Positions 10,849-19,730 of a stretch of 64,000 bases of DNA are shown here, in pieces. The notes below the pieces were generated by a model, which saw only the letters and a list, made by a program, of their open reading frames with translations, had not been told where the DNA came from and did not search any database. Positions within the stretch are counted from its first letter, which is position 1. Every line of letters begins with the position of its first letter. A program made the translations under genes and the position numbers. The DNA is from Halomonas borealis. Lineage in GTDB: Bacteria > Pseudomonadota > Gammaproteobacteria > Pseudomonadales > Halomonadaceae. The stretch is taken from positions 1 to 64,000 of the forward strand of contig NZ_SDMO01000002.1 in NCBI RefSeq assembly GCF_004798905.1, given 5' to 3'.

Positions 10849-12897
10849 ATGTCCACGAATCCCCTGCTCGACGCCCACACCCTGCCGCCCTTCGCCGAGA
10901 TCAAGCCCGAGCACGTGGTGCCGGCGATCGAGACGCTGCTGGCGGAGAACCGCGAGGCCATCGAGGCCCTGGTGGCCCGGGCCGAACGGGAGACACCCCG
11001 CTGGGAGACCCTGGCCGCGCCGCTGGAGGCGCTGAACGACCGCCTGTCGCGGGCCTGGTCGCCGGTCTCGCATCTCAACGGCACCATGAACAACGCAGCG
11101 CTACGCCAGGCCTTCGAGACCAGCCTCGGGCAACTGTCCGAGTACAGCACCTGGCTCGGCCAGCACGAAGGGCTGTTCCGCGCCTGGCAGGCCCTCAAGG
11201 ACGGCCCGGCCTGGGCCGAGCTCGACGAAGGCCAGCGGCGTACCGTGGACAACACCCTGCGTGACTTCCGCCTGGCCGGCGTCGACCTGCCCACCGAGCA
11301 GAAACGCCGCTACGGCGAGATCCAGGCGCGGCTGTCGAGCCTCACCAACACCTTCTCCAATCAGCTGCTCGACGCCACCCAGGCCTGGCACCTGGACCTT
11401 CGGGATGACACCCGCCTGGCCGGGCTACCCGAGAGCGCGCTGGCGACCCTCAAGGCCAACGCCGAGGCCAAGGGGATCGAGGGCTATCGCATCACCCTGG
11501 ACTTCCCCAGTTTCCTGCCGGTGATGACCCATGCCGACGACCGCGAGCTGCGCCACCAGGTCTACACCGCCTTCGTCACCCGTGCCTCCGACGCGGGCCC
11601 CAACGCCGGCGAATTCGACAATGCCCCGGTGATGGAAGAAACCCTGGCGCTGCGCCAGGAGCTCGCCGAACTGCTGGGTTTCGCCACCTACGCCGACTAC
11701 TCGCTGGCCACCAAGATGGCCGACTCCCCCGGCCAGGTGATCGGCTTCCTCGAGGACCTGGCCAACCGTGCCGTGCCCCAGGCCCGCGAGGAATTCGCCG
11801 AGCTGGCCGCCTTCGCCCGCGATGAGCTGGGCATGGACGCACTCGAGCCCTGGGACGTGGGCTATGCCAGTGAGAAGCTGCGCGAGGCGCGCTACGCCAT
11901 CTCCGATGAGCAGCTGCGCCCCTACTTCCCCGCGCCGCGCGTGGTCGATGGCCTGTTCCAAGTGGTCGAGCGGCTCTACGGTGTGACCTTCGAGGAACAC
12001 GAGACGGCGCCCCGCTATCACCCCGACGTGCGCTACTTCCGCATCCTCGACGCCGGCGCGCCGATCGCCGGCTTCTACCTGGATCTCTATGCCCGGGAAG
12101 GCAAGCGCGGCGGCGCCTGGATGGACGAATGCCGAGTGCGTCGTCAGGAGGGCGACACGCTGCAGTTGCCGGTGGCCTACCTGACCTGCAACTTCACCCG
12201 TCCGGTGGGCGACGCCCCGGCATTGCTGACCCACGACGAGGTCACCACCCTGTTCCACGAGTTCGGCCACGGCCTGCATCACATGCTGACCCGTCAGGAC
12301 GTCGCCGACATCTCCGGCATCAACGGCGTGGCCTGGGACGCGGTGGAGCTGCCCAGCCAGTTCATGGAGAACTATTGCTGGGAACGCGAAGGCCTCGATT
12401 TGATCGCCGGCCACGTCGACAGCGGCGAGCCGCTGCCCGAGGCGCTCTTCGACAAGCTGCAGGCGGCCAAGAACTTCCAGTCGGCGATGGGCATGGCGCG
12501 CCAGCTCGAGTTCTCGCTGTTCGACTTCCGCCTGCATCGCGAGCTCTCCGCACCTTCCGCCGACGACATTCAGGCGCTGCTCGACGAGGTCCGCGACGCC
12601 GTCTCGGTGCTGCCACGGGCTACCTTCAACCGCTTCCAGAACGGCTTCGGGCACATCTTCGCCGGCGGCTACGCGGCGGGCTACTACAGCTACAAGTGGG
12701 CCGAGGTGCTGTCCGCCGATGCCTGGAGCGCCTTCGAGGAAGCCGGCATCTTCGACGCCGAGACCGGCCAGCGCTTCCGCACCGAGATCCTCGAACGCGG
12801 CGGCTCCCGCGACGCCGCCGAGCTGTTCCGCACCTTCCGCGGCCGCGAGCCCAGCGTCGAACCGCTACTGCGCCACAGCGGCATCCGCGCCGCCTGA
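10849..12897 (+). CDS. prlC: oligopeptidase A, M3 family zinc metallopeptidase
   Basis: A 682-residue cytoplasmic peptidase of the thimet oligopeptidase (M3) family. It degrades short peptides, including cleaved signal peptides. The zinc-binding motif HEFGHGLHH begins at residue 470, and the downstream Glu ligand lies in the following helix. Length fits OpdA/PrlC (about 680). The start chosen is the ATG at 10849 after an AGG; an in-frame GTG lies two codons upstream. The small zinc-ribbon gene yheV follows after 77 bp, an arrangement conserved in many gammaproteobacteria. Confidence 0.93.
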   Translation: MSTNPLLDAHTLPPFAEIKPEHVVPAIETLLAENREAIEALVARAERETPRWETLAAPLEALNDRLSRAWSPVSHLNGTMNNAALRQAFETSLGQLSEYSTWLGQHEGLFRAWQALKDGPAWAELDEGQRRTVDNTLRDFRLAGVDLPTEQKRRYGEIQARLSSLTNTFSNQLLDATQAWHLDLRDDTRLAGLPESALATLKANAEAKGIEGYRITLDFPSFLPVMTHADDRELRHQVYTAFVTRASDAGPNAGEFDNAPVMEETLALRQELAELLGFATYADYSLATKMADSPGQVIGFLEDLANRAVPQAREEFAELAAFARDELGMDALEPWDVGYASEKLREARYAISDEQLRPYFPAPRVVDGLFQVVERLYGVTFEEHETAPRYHPDVRYFRILDAGAPIAGFYLDLYAREGKRGGAWMDECRVRRQEGDTLQLPVAYLTCNFTRPVGDAPALLTHDEVTTLFHEFGHGLHHMLTRQDVADISGINGVAWDAVELPSQFMENYCWEREGLDLIAGHVDSGEPLPEALFDKLQAAKNFQSAMGMARQLEFSLFDFRLHRELSAPSADDIQALLDEVRDAVSVLPRATFNRFQNGFGHIFAGGYAAGYYSYKWAEVLSADAWSAFEEAGIFDAETGQRFRTEILERGGSRDAAELFRTFRGREPSVEPLLRHSGIRAA

Positions 12898-12974
12898 TAC
12901 CCACCAAGGTGACATCGCACGGCAGCGCATCCGCGCCGCCTGAACACACCCGACCCCATCGACCAGGAGGCCTC

Positions 12975-13217
12975 ATGGCTACCCCGAAACGCTTCATCGC
13001 CGGCGCCATCTGCCCGCGCTGCGCCGAGATGGATCGCATCCGTGCCTGGGAACAGAACGGCGTGCGCTACCGCGACTGCGTCAGCTGCGACTTCTTCGAA
13101 CAGCTGCCCATCGAAGACGACGGCCAGGCCGAGCTCGAGACCCGCGTCAATCGCGAGCACGAGGCGCCACAGGCCGACGACTTCCAGACCGTGAAGATCC
13201 TCGACCCCAAGGGCTGA
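12975..13217 (+). CDS. yheV: YheV family zinc-ribbon protein
   Basis: An 80-residue protein with two CxxC pairs (C13/C16 and C35/C38) that form a likely zinc ribbon, then an acidic tail. An AGGAGG ribosome site precedes the ATG. The family is conserved next to prlC and has no assigned biochemical role. Confidence 0.88.
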   Translation: MATPKRFIAGAICPRCAEMDRIRAWEQNGVRYRDCVSCDFFEQLPIEDDGQAELETRVNREHEAPQADDFQTVKILDPKG

Positions 13218-13415
13218 TCCCGCCCGTCGTTCCTACTACCCCGAATCGAGCGCACGGGGCCGGTGCTCTTTACAGGAGCGCCGAACACGTCGGCGAGCGA
13301 ATTCGGCGCCTATGAGAGATAGGCGAGGCTTGCTCCGGGTTGATGCACCGGCAGGGCGATTCGCCCGCGCAGACATGGGTGCAGCGCTTCCCCTGGCACC
13401 TCACCCAATGCACAA

Positions 13416-13437
13416 GGGGCCTCCCGTAGGAGGCCCC
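13416..13437 (-). terminator. hairpin terminator downstream of sodC
   Basis: A perfect 9-bp stem GGGGCCTCC/GGAGGCCCC with a 4-base loop, between the convergent yheV and sodC genes. The T-runs are short on both sides, so it may act in both directions with moderate strength. Confidence 0.65.
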
Positions 13438-13461
13438 TGGTATCTTTATCGACGCGATGGC

Positions 13462-13989
13462 CTAGCCATCGATGACCCCGCAGGCGACGCGGGCCCCGCC
13501 ACCGCCGAGCTTGGGCTCGTCGGAGTAGTTATCGCCGCCGGCATGCACCATCACCGCGCGCCCCGCCAGGTCGGCGACCTCGAGACGCGGCGCCAGCAAC
13601 GGCGTGGTGGCCTCGCCTTCGGCATCCACCGCCAACACCGGCAGGTCGCCGAGATGACCCTCTCCGTAGGGGCCGGCATGGGTACCGGTATCCTGCGGGT
13701 CGTAGTGGCCCCCCGCCGATGCCGCGGCCACCGTTTCACCGCCCTTCTCCGCCGGTTCGCAACTCGGCGTCTGGTGGACATGCAACCCATGCAGGCCCGG
13801 CTCGAGCCCACCGAGGTCCGGTGTCACCAGCAGGCCATGGGGGCTGTTCTCGAGGCTCAGGGTGCCGATGGACTCGCCGACGCCCTCGGCATCGACCGAG
13901 TGGAGCTCGACCTCGGAAGCGGCCTGGGCCGTCCCGGCCAGCCACAACGAAGCACCAAGCCCCAGTGCCAACATACCTATACGCATCAT
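13462..13989 (-). CDS. sodC: periplasmic Cu/Zn superoxide dismutase
   Basis: A 175-residue precursor. A signal peptide (about 1-23, ending AQA) directs export. The mature part shows the copper ligands in HVHQ, the zinc ligand region GGHYDP...HLGDLP, and the C-terminal VMVHAGGDNYSD segment with the last copper ligand. It dismutates superoxide in the periplasm. AAGGAGG precedes two consecutive ATG codons at 13989 and 13986; the first is used. It is divergent from the TAXI transporter. Confidence 0.92.
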   Translation of the reverse strand: MMRIGMLALGLGASLWLAGTAQAASEVELHSVDAEGVGESIGTLSLENSPHGLLVTPDLGGLEPGLHGLHVHQTPSCEPAEKGGETVAAASAGGHYDPQDTGTHAGPYGEGHLGDLPVLAVDAEGEATTPLLAPRLEVADLAGRAVMVHAGGDNYSDEPKLGGGGARVACGVIDG

Positions 13990-14332
13990 CGCGATCCTCC
14001 TTGGGGATGTACTGGAGCCTTCCAGGCTAATCGACACCATCGCCGACGCCAACCACCATCGCCACGCCACTCGCCGTGCGGAAAATCGCACAACCCGGGC
14101 GTATAGGCGTGCGGATTCTCGGAATCGATGTCGTCGAAAGGCCTCGACCTTGGTCGAACAAATTCCTGCCAAGTATTTGAATATAAAACCTTACCTTCGT
14201 CATGGAACACCCCTTGCTGCTTCCTGAGTGTCGCAAGATGGCCCGCGCGACCGTCGCCGGGCCGACCACTACCAACAACACCTCGAAAGGCCGACTCGCA
14301 CCATGTCGGCCTCTCGCCACGGGAGACACGCC
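13990..14332. promoter_or_regulatory. sodC-TAXI divergent intergenic region
   Basis: A 343-bp gap. The segment 14160-14210 is distinctly A/T-rich and precedes a sigma54-like promoter at 14203-14219. About 115 bases of leader follow before the TAXI binding-protein ATG. I see no gene in it. Confidence 0.6.
14203..14219 (+). promoter_or_regulatory. sigma54-like promoter for the TAXI transporter
   Basis: TGGAACACCCCTTGCTG matches the sigma54 -24/-12 consensus TGGCAC-N5-TTGC with one mismatch. The GG (14204-14205) and GC (14216-14217) are spaced by the required 10 bases. A/T-rich DNA lies directly upstream. A DctD-type sigma54 activator is encoded 6 kb away. Position relative to the start codon is plausible. 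Confidence 0.65.
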
Positions 14333-15310
14333 ATGACCACCACGACCCGGATCCTCACCGGCACCCTGGCCGGCGCCATGCTGATCGCCGGCAGCGCCCA
14401 GGCCGAGCGCAGCGACTGGCCGGACAACTTCACCGTCGGCACCGCCAGCCAGGGCGGCACCTACTTCGTCTACGGCTCCGGCTGGGCCAACATGATCGCC
14501 GACGAGCTGGGCGTGTCCGGCGGCGGCGAGGTCACCGGCGGGCCCAACCAGAACCTGGCGCTGGTGCACACCGGCGACCTGGCCCTGGGCCTGAGCACCA
14601 TGGGCCCGGCCGCCGAGGCCGTGGCCGGCAAGAGCCCGCTGGCTCCCGGCGTGGCGATGGATAACGTCTGCGCGCTGTTCCCGATGTATGAGACGCCGTT
14701 CTCCATCACCACCCTCGAGGGCAGCGGCATCGACACGATCGCCGACATCCCCGACGGAGCCACCATCGGCTTCGGGCCGGCGGCCTCCACCTCCGACACC
14801 TATTTCCCCAAGATCCTCGAGGAGCTGGGCGTGGACTTCGAGCGCCGCAACGGCGGCTGGAACGATCTCGGCGGCCAGCTGCAGGACGGCCTGATCGACG
14901 TCATCGCCTTCGCCGCGGGCATCCCGATCCCGGCGGTCAGCCAGCTCGAGGTGCAGACCGACGTCAACATCATCGAGTTTACCGCCGACGAACAGCAGCG
15001 GATCGTCGACGCCTTCCCGGTCTCACCGTTCCAGATTCCGGCCAGCACCTACCAGATCCTCGAGGAAGATGCGCGCGCCGTATCCATGTGGAACTTCACC
15101 ATCGCCGGCTGTGACCTGCCCGAAGACTTCGTCTACGAGATCACCAAGCTGAGCATGGAGAACAACGACCGCATGCGTGACATCCACCGCAGCGCCCAGT
15201 TCAGCGTGCCGGAGAACCTCGAGTACAACACCGTCCTGCCGTTCCACCCGGGCGCCGTGCGCTGGTTCGAAGAGAACGGCTACGAGATCCCCGCCGAACA
15301 GCAGCTCTGA
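14333..15310 (+). CDS. TAXI-family TRAP transporter substrate-binding protein
   Basis: A 325-residue periplasmic solute-binding protein. A signal peptide spans 1-24 (ending SAQA). The mature start FTVGTASQGGTYFVYGSGW is the family-defining TAXI motif region (here TASQGGTY). Members deliver carboxylates or glutamate-like substrates to a fused TRAP permease, and the next gene encodes one. GGGAGA precedes the ATG. The substrate is unknown; the sigma54-like promoter and the nearby DctBD hint at an organic acid. Confidence 0.88.
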   Translation: MTTTTRILTGTLAGAMLIAGSAQAERSDWPDNFTVGTASQGGTYFVYGSGWANMIADELGVSGGGEVTGGPNQNLALVHTGDLALGLSTMGPAAEAVAGKSPLAPGVAMDNVCALFPMYETPFSITTLEGSGIDTIADIPDGATIGFGPAASTSDTYFPKILEELGVDFERRNGGWNDLGGQLQDGLIDVIAFAAGIPIPAVSQLEVQTDVNIIEFTADEQQRIVDAFPVSPFQIPASTYQILEEDARAVSMWNFTIAGCDLPEDFVYEITKLSMENNDRMRDIHRSAQFSVPENLEYNTVLPFHPGAVRWFEENGYEIPAEQQL

Positions 15311-15393
15311 GTCATTGACCGTCCCGCGCCCCCGCCCCGTCCCGGTGCGGGGGCGACTGTTACACCTTCGCCTCTCCTCCAAGGGTGACTCCC

Positions 15394-17580
15394 ATGTCCC
15401 AGCATCCCGATCCCCGTCACACCGAGCGTGACGACGAGGAGATCACCGCCGTTGTCGCCGAGGGCGTCGACGACGACGCGGCGGAATCCAACCGCCGCCT
15501 CTATTCCGGCTGGCAATGGCTGCTGTTCGCCGCCATTGCCATCGCCTACTCCAGCTTCCATCTGGTGTCGCTCAACCTTTACCCGATGGAGACCTGGTCG
15601 TTTCGCATCGTGCACATCTGCGGCGCGCTGATCCTCGGCTATGGCCTCTATGCCGGCACCCGCTTCGCCGACGACGACCGGCGTCCCTCGCCCGCCTGGC
15701 TGGGCTGGCTTGGCTATGCGCTGCTGATCCCTGCGGGCTATGCGCTGTACCAGGTATTCATGATGCAGGCCGCCATGAACGATGGCGCCATGCGCATCGC
15801 GCCCGAGATCGAGGCCTTCCACTACGGCTATCCGCTGTTGCTTTCCACCGCCGCCGGCATCGTGCTCTCGTGGAGCTTCCGCCAGTATCGCCACCGCATC
15901 TCGCCGGCCGACCTGGTGCTGATGGTCTGCGCCGTGGCCAGCGCCGGCTACCTGCTGGTGATGTTCAACAGCCCGCTGCGCGCCTCCACCGGCACGCCCT
16001 TCGCGCCGATGGGCATCTCCTACGCGGCGATCGCCGGCGCGGCGCTGATCCTCGAGCTGACCCGCCGCGTCGCCGGCCTGGCGCTGGTGATCATCGCCGC
16101 CATCTTCCTGGCCTACGTGTTCGCCGGCCCCTACCTGCCGGGCTTCCTCGGCTACCCAGGGCTCTCGGTGGGGCGCTTCTTCAGCCAGGTCTACACCGAC
16201 GCCGGCGTGCTCGGCCCGACCACCGCGGTGTCCTCGACCTACATCATCCTGTTCATCATCTTCGCCGCCTTCCTGCAGGCCTCGAAGGTCGGCGACTACT
16301 TCGTCAACTTCGCCTTCGCCGCCGCCGGCCGCGCCCGCGGCGGCCCGGCCAAGGTATCGATCTTCGCCTCCGGCCTGATGGGCATGATCAACGGCACCAG
16401 CGCCGGCAACGTGGTCTCCACCGGCTCGCTGACCATCCCGCTGATGAAGAAGGTCGGCTACCCGGCGCGCAGCGCCGGCGCCATCGAGGCCGCCGCCTCC
16501 ACCGGCGGGCAGATCATGCCGCCGATCATGGGCGCGGGCGCCTTCATCATGGCCGAGGTCACCGGCATCCCCTACACCGATATCGCCGTGGCGGCGTTGA
16601 TCCCGGCCATCCTCTACTTCCTGTCGATCTACTGCATGGTCGACTTCGAGGCGGCCCGCAAGGGCATGCGTGGCATGCGCAAGGATGAGATCCCGCGGTT
16701 CTCGAAGCTGGTCAAGCAGGTCTACCTGTTCGCCCCGATCATCATCCTGATCGCCGCGCTGTTCATGGGCTATTCGGTGATCCGCGCCGGCACCCTGGCC
16801 ACCGCCTCGGCCGCCGTGGTGAGCTGGATCTCGCCCCACAAGATGGGCATCCGCGCGATTCTCCAGGCCCTGCAGCTGGCCGGCACCATGTCGATCCAGA
16901 TCATCGCCGTGTGCGCCTGCGCCGGCCTGATCGTCGGCGTCATCGCGCTGACCGGCGTGGGCGCGCGCTTCTCCTCGCTGCTGCTCGGCCTGGCCGGGGT
17001 CAGCCAGCTGCTGGCGCTGTTCTTCGCCATGTGCATCTCGATCCTGCTGGGCATGGGCATGCCGACCACGGCCGCCTATGCGGTGGCCGCCTCGGTGGTG
17101 GCGCCGGGGCTGATCGGGATCGGCATCCAGCCGCTGGTGGCACACTTCTTCGTGTTCTACTTCGCGGTGGTGTCGGCGATCACTCCGCCGGTGGCGCTGG
17201 CCTCCTATGCGGCGGCAGGCATCTCCGGGGACAACGCCATGGGCACCTCGGTGGCCTCGTTCAAGATCGGCCTGGCCGCCTTCATCGTGCCGTTCATGTT
17301 CTTCTACAGCCCGGCGATGCTGATGGAAGGCTCCTGGCTGCAGATCCTGCGGGTCGGCGTGACCGCGACGCTGGGCATCGTGCTGCTGTCGGCCACCGTC
17401 CAGGCCTGGTTCTTCGGCCCGGTGAAGGCCTGGCAACGGCTGGCGATGCTGGTCGGTGCGCTGTGCATGATCTACGGCGGCGTCATCACCGATGTGGCTG
17501 GCCTGGCCATCGGCGCGGCCCTGCTGCTGATGCAACGTGGCCACAGCGGCGGCACGCCCAGCGCGGCGACATCGAGCTGA
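15394..17580 (+). CDS. TRAP transporter permease, fused DctQM (4TM/12TM) type
   Basis: A 728-residue polytopic membrane protein with the small (Q) and large (M) TRAP subunits fused, as is usual for TAXI systems. The M part shows the conserved segments SGLMGMINGTSAGNVVSTGS and LGMGMPTTAAYA. It uses an ion gradient to import the substrate held by the binding protein encoded 83 bp upstream. The ATG at 15394 is preceded by AAGGG; an in-frame GTG lies three codons upstream. A strong bidirectional hairpin follows. Confidence 0.9.
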   Translation: MSQHPDPRHTERDDEEITAVVAEGVDDDAAESNRRLYSGWQWLLFAAIAIAYSSFHLVSLNLYPMETWSFRIVHICGALILGYGLYAGTRFADDDRRPSPAWLGWLGYALLIPAGYALYQVFMMQAAMNDGAMRIAPEIEAFHYGYPLLLSTAAGIVLSWSFRQYRHRISPADLVLMVCAVASAGYLLVMFNSPLRASTGTPFAPMGISYAAIAGAALILELTRRVAGLALVIIAAIFLAYVFAGPYLPGFLGYPGLSVGRFFSQVYTDAGVLGPTTAVSSTYIILFIIFAAFLQASKVGDYFVNFAFAAAGRARGGPAKVSIFASGLMGMINGTSAGNVVSTGSLTIPLMKKVGYPARSAGAIEAAASTGGQIMPPIMGAGAFIMAEVTGIPYTDIAVAALIPAILYFLSIYCMVDFEAARKGMRGMRKDEIPRFSKLVKQVYLFAPIIILIAALFMGYSVIRAGTLATASAAVVSWISPHKMGIRAILQALQLAGTMSIQIIAVCACAGLIVGVIALTGVGARFSSLLLGLAGVSQLLALFFAMCISILLGMGMPTTAAYAVAASVVAPGLIGIGIQPLVAHFFVFYFAVVSAITPPVALASYAAAGISGDNAMGTSVASFKIGLAAFIVPFMFFYSPAMLMEGSWLQILRVGVTATLGIVLLSATVQAWFFGPVKAWQRLAMLVGALCMIYGGVITDVAGLAIGAALLLMQRGHSGGTPSAATSS

Positions 17581-17602
17581 CACAGACTCCCCACCGACGC
17601 AA

Positions 17603-17630
17603 AAAGGCCCTGCCGGATGGCAGGGCCTTT
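17603..17630. terminator. bidirectional terminator between TAXI permease and metF
   Basis: A perfect 12-bp stem AAAGGCCCTGCC/GGCAGGGCCTTT around a GGAT loop, flanked by A's on the left and T's on the right. It lies between convergent genes, so it serves both. Confidence 0.88.
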
Positions 17631-17649
17631 GCGTTAGCCCGGCGTCGCC

Positions 17650-18492
17650 TCAGCCGCGGATGTTGTCGACCACCCGCAGGGCCGGCGTGGCCTGGTTCAA
17701 GGTGTAGAAATGCAGCCCCGGCGCGCCGCCGTCGAGCAGGCGCTGGCACAGCCGCGAGATCACCTCCTCGCCGAAGGCGGCGATCGACTCGCTGTCATCG
17801 CCGTAGGACTCCAGCTGCTTGCGGATCCAGCGCGGTATCTCGGCGCCGCAGGCATCGGAGAAGCGCGCCAGCTTGGTGTAGTTGGTGATCGGCATGATGC
17901 CCGGCACGATCGGCGCCTCGACACCCAGGGCGCGGGCCCGCTCGACGAAGTGGAAGTAGGCGTCGGCGGAGAAGAAGTACTGGGAGATGGCGAAATTGGC
18001 CCCGGCCTTCATCTTGCGGGCGAAGTTTTCCACATCACGATCGAAGCTGGGGGCCTGGGGATGAACCTCCGGATAGGCGGCCACGGCGATCTCGAAGTGG
18101 TCACCGGTTTCCTCGCGGATGAACTCGACCAGCTCGTTGGCGTAACGCAGCTCGCCGACGCCGCCCATGCCGGAAGGCAGGTCGCCACGCAGCGCCACCA
18201 GGCTGTCGATGCCTTCCTCACGATACTGGGCCAGCAGGTCGCGCAGCGCGGCCTTCTCGCTGCCGATGCAGGACAGGTGCGGCGCGGTGGTGAAACCGGA
18301 CTCGCGCACCTGGCGCACGGTCTCGGTGGTGCGCTGCTGGGTGGAGCCGCCGGCGCCGTAGGTGACGGAGAAGAAACGCGGCCCGCGAGTGGCCAGAGCA
18401 TCCCGGGCCTGCATCAGCTTGTCGCGCCCGGCCTCGGTGTTGGGCGGGAAGAATTCGAAGCTGATACCCAGCGGATGCTCTTGTGCGCTCAT
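17650..18492 (-). CDS. metF: methylenetetrahydrofolate reductase
   Basis: A 280-residue flavoprotein that makes 5-methyl-THF for methionine synthesis. The N-terminal EFFPP motif, the catalytic SVTYGAGGST region and LRGDLP are typical of MetF. Length matches the bacterial single-domain form. The start at 18492 follows AGAGGA; a longer reading frame upstream has no support. ahcY and metK lie within 6 kb on the same strand, so the activated methyl cycle is grouped though not in one operon. Confidence 0.93.
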   Translation of the reverse strand: MSAQEHPLGISFEFFPPNTEAGRDKLMQARDALATRGPRFFSVTYGAGGSTQQRTTETVRQVRESGFTTAPHLSCIGSEKAALRDLLAQYREEGIDSLVALRGDLPSGMGGVGELRYANELVEFIREETGDHFEIAVAAYPEVHPQAPSFDRDVENFARKMKAGANFAISQYFFSADAYFHFVERARALGVEAPIVPGIMPITNYTKLARFSDACGAEIPRWIRKQLESYGDDSESIAAFGEEVISRLCQRLLDGGAPGLHFYTLNQATPALRVVDNIRG

Positions 18493-18740
18493 CGATCCAG
18501 TCCTCTTGGTGGAGCGGTGAAGGAGCCACGCGCCGGCGGCGGGCGGCTGATGAATGACCACATTGTGACCAGCCGGCGGCGCGCCGACCAATGAAAGTTT
18601 CGTCGCCGCTGTATCGATTTCTTTCATGTAGTGGCCGGAGTCCCCATGACTCATTTTCCGATTGCCCCCCACGGCCGACTGACAACACCGCCTCGCGCGA
18701 GGCATCATGAGGCTCCGCTCGACACGCAAGGCGACGACGC

Positions 18741-19673
18741 ATGACGCTCGACCCCGACACCCTGATGGGTCCGCTGTGGACGCTGCTGGCCTTCGTCGGC
18801 CTGGGCTGGCTGGCGGCGCGACGCCTGGCCGTCGACCCCCGCCCCATCGCCACCCTGCTGATCTACCTGATCGCCCCGCTGACCTTCTTCCGCGGCCTGA
18901 CCCTGGGTGGGCCGACGCCCGCCTACCTGCTGCTCACCGCGGCGCTGTTCGCCACCGCCTGCCTGGTGGCACTGCTGGTCAGCTCGGTGGCCCGACGCAC
19001 CCTGCCCGGCGAGGAGGCCGCGGTGCTGGCATTCTCGGCCGGCACCGGCAATACCGGCTACTTCGGCCTGCCGGTGGCGCTGGTGCTGCTGCCGCCGGAG
19101 GGCGTGACGCTATACCTGTTCGGGGTGCTGGGCGTGACCCTCTATGAATTCACCCTGGGCTTCTACCTGAGCGCCCGGGGACGCTTCTCGGTACGCGAAA
19201 GCCTGTCCAAGATCCTGCGTCTGCCGCTGATCTACGCCTTCCTGGCGGCGCTGCTGGTAGAGGGCGCCGGGCTCGAGGTGCCGGCGGCCGTGATGGAGGG
19301 GCTCGAGGTGTTCCCGCCCACCTACACCCTGCTCGGCATGATGATCATCGGCATGACGCTGGGAAGCGTCTCGGTGCGCCAGTTCGACTGGCGCTTCATC
19401 GGCGCCTGCGTGGCGGTGCGCTGTGCGCTGTGGCCGCTGCTCGCGCTGGGCGTGGTGCTGGCGTTACAGGCAACCGTCGGGCTCGCCCCGACCCTCGCCA
19501 CGGCGCTACTGCTGATCGGCGTGGTGCCCATGGCCGCCAACGTGGTGGTGGTGGCCATGGAACTCGGCATCGCCCCGGAGAAGGGCGCGCTGGCGGTGCT
19601 GCTCACCACCCTGGCCGCGCCGCTGCTGATTCCGCTCTATCTCGGCTGGATGCTGCCGCTGGTCGGCGGCTAG
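18741..19673 (+). CDS. AEC family transporter
   Basis: A 310-residue integral membrane protein of the auxin efflux carrier (AEC) superfamily, about ten hydrophobic helices in two inverted halves. Conserved features include GTGNTGYFGLPVAL near residue 100, and a terminal segment VAMELGIAPEKGALAVLLTT. Bacterial members export or import small organic acids such as malate. It lies alone on the plus strand between metF and ahcY, so its role in the methyl cycle is doubtful. Confidence 0.8.
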   Translation: MTLDPDTLMGPLWTLLAFVGLGWLAARRLAVDPRPIATLLIYLIAPLTFFRGLTLGGPTPAYLLLTAALFATACLVALLVSSVARRTLPGEEAAVLAFSAGTGNTGYFGLPVALVLLPPEGVTLYLFGVLGVTLYEFTLGFYLSARGRFSVRESLSKILRLPLIYAFLAALLVEGAGLEVPAAVMEGLEVFPPTYTLLGMMIIGMTLGSVSVRQFDWRFIGACVAVRCALWPLLALGVVLALQATVGLAPTLATALLLIGVVPMAANVVVVAMELGIAPEKGALAVLLTTLAAPLLIPLYLGWMLPLVGG

Positions 19674-19730
19674 CGGCAGGCTCTCGTGCTCGCCATGGCC
19701 CCGGCGGGAGCGCTCGGCCGTGAGTGAGCG

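Noticed and set aside
15280..17583. A 767-codon open frame antisense to the TRAP permease, rich in His, Arg, Gly and Asp
   Set aside because: It mirrors the real gene in GC-rich DNA, has low-complexity composition and no recognisable domain.
18493..18729. N-terminal extension of metF upstream of 18492
   Set aside because: The extension has no family similarity, and the ATG at 18492 has AGAGGA and starts at the conserved N-terminus.
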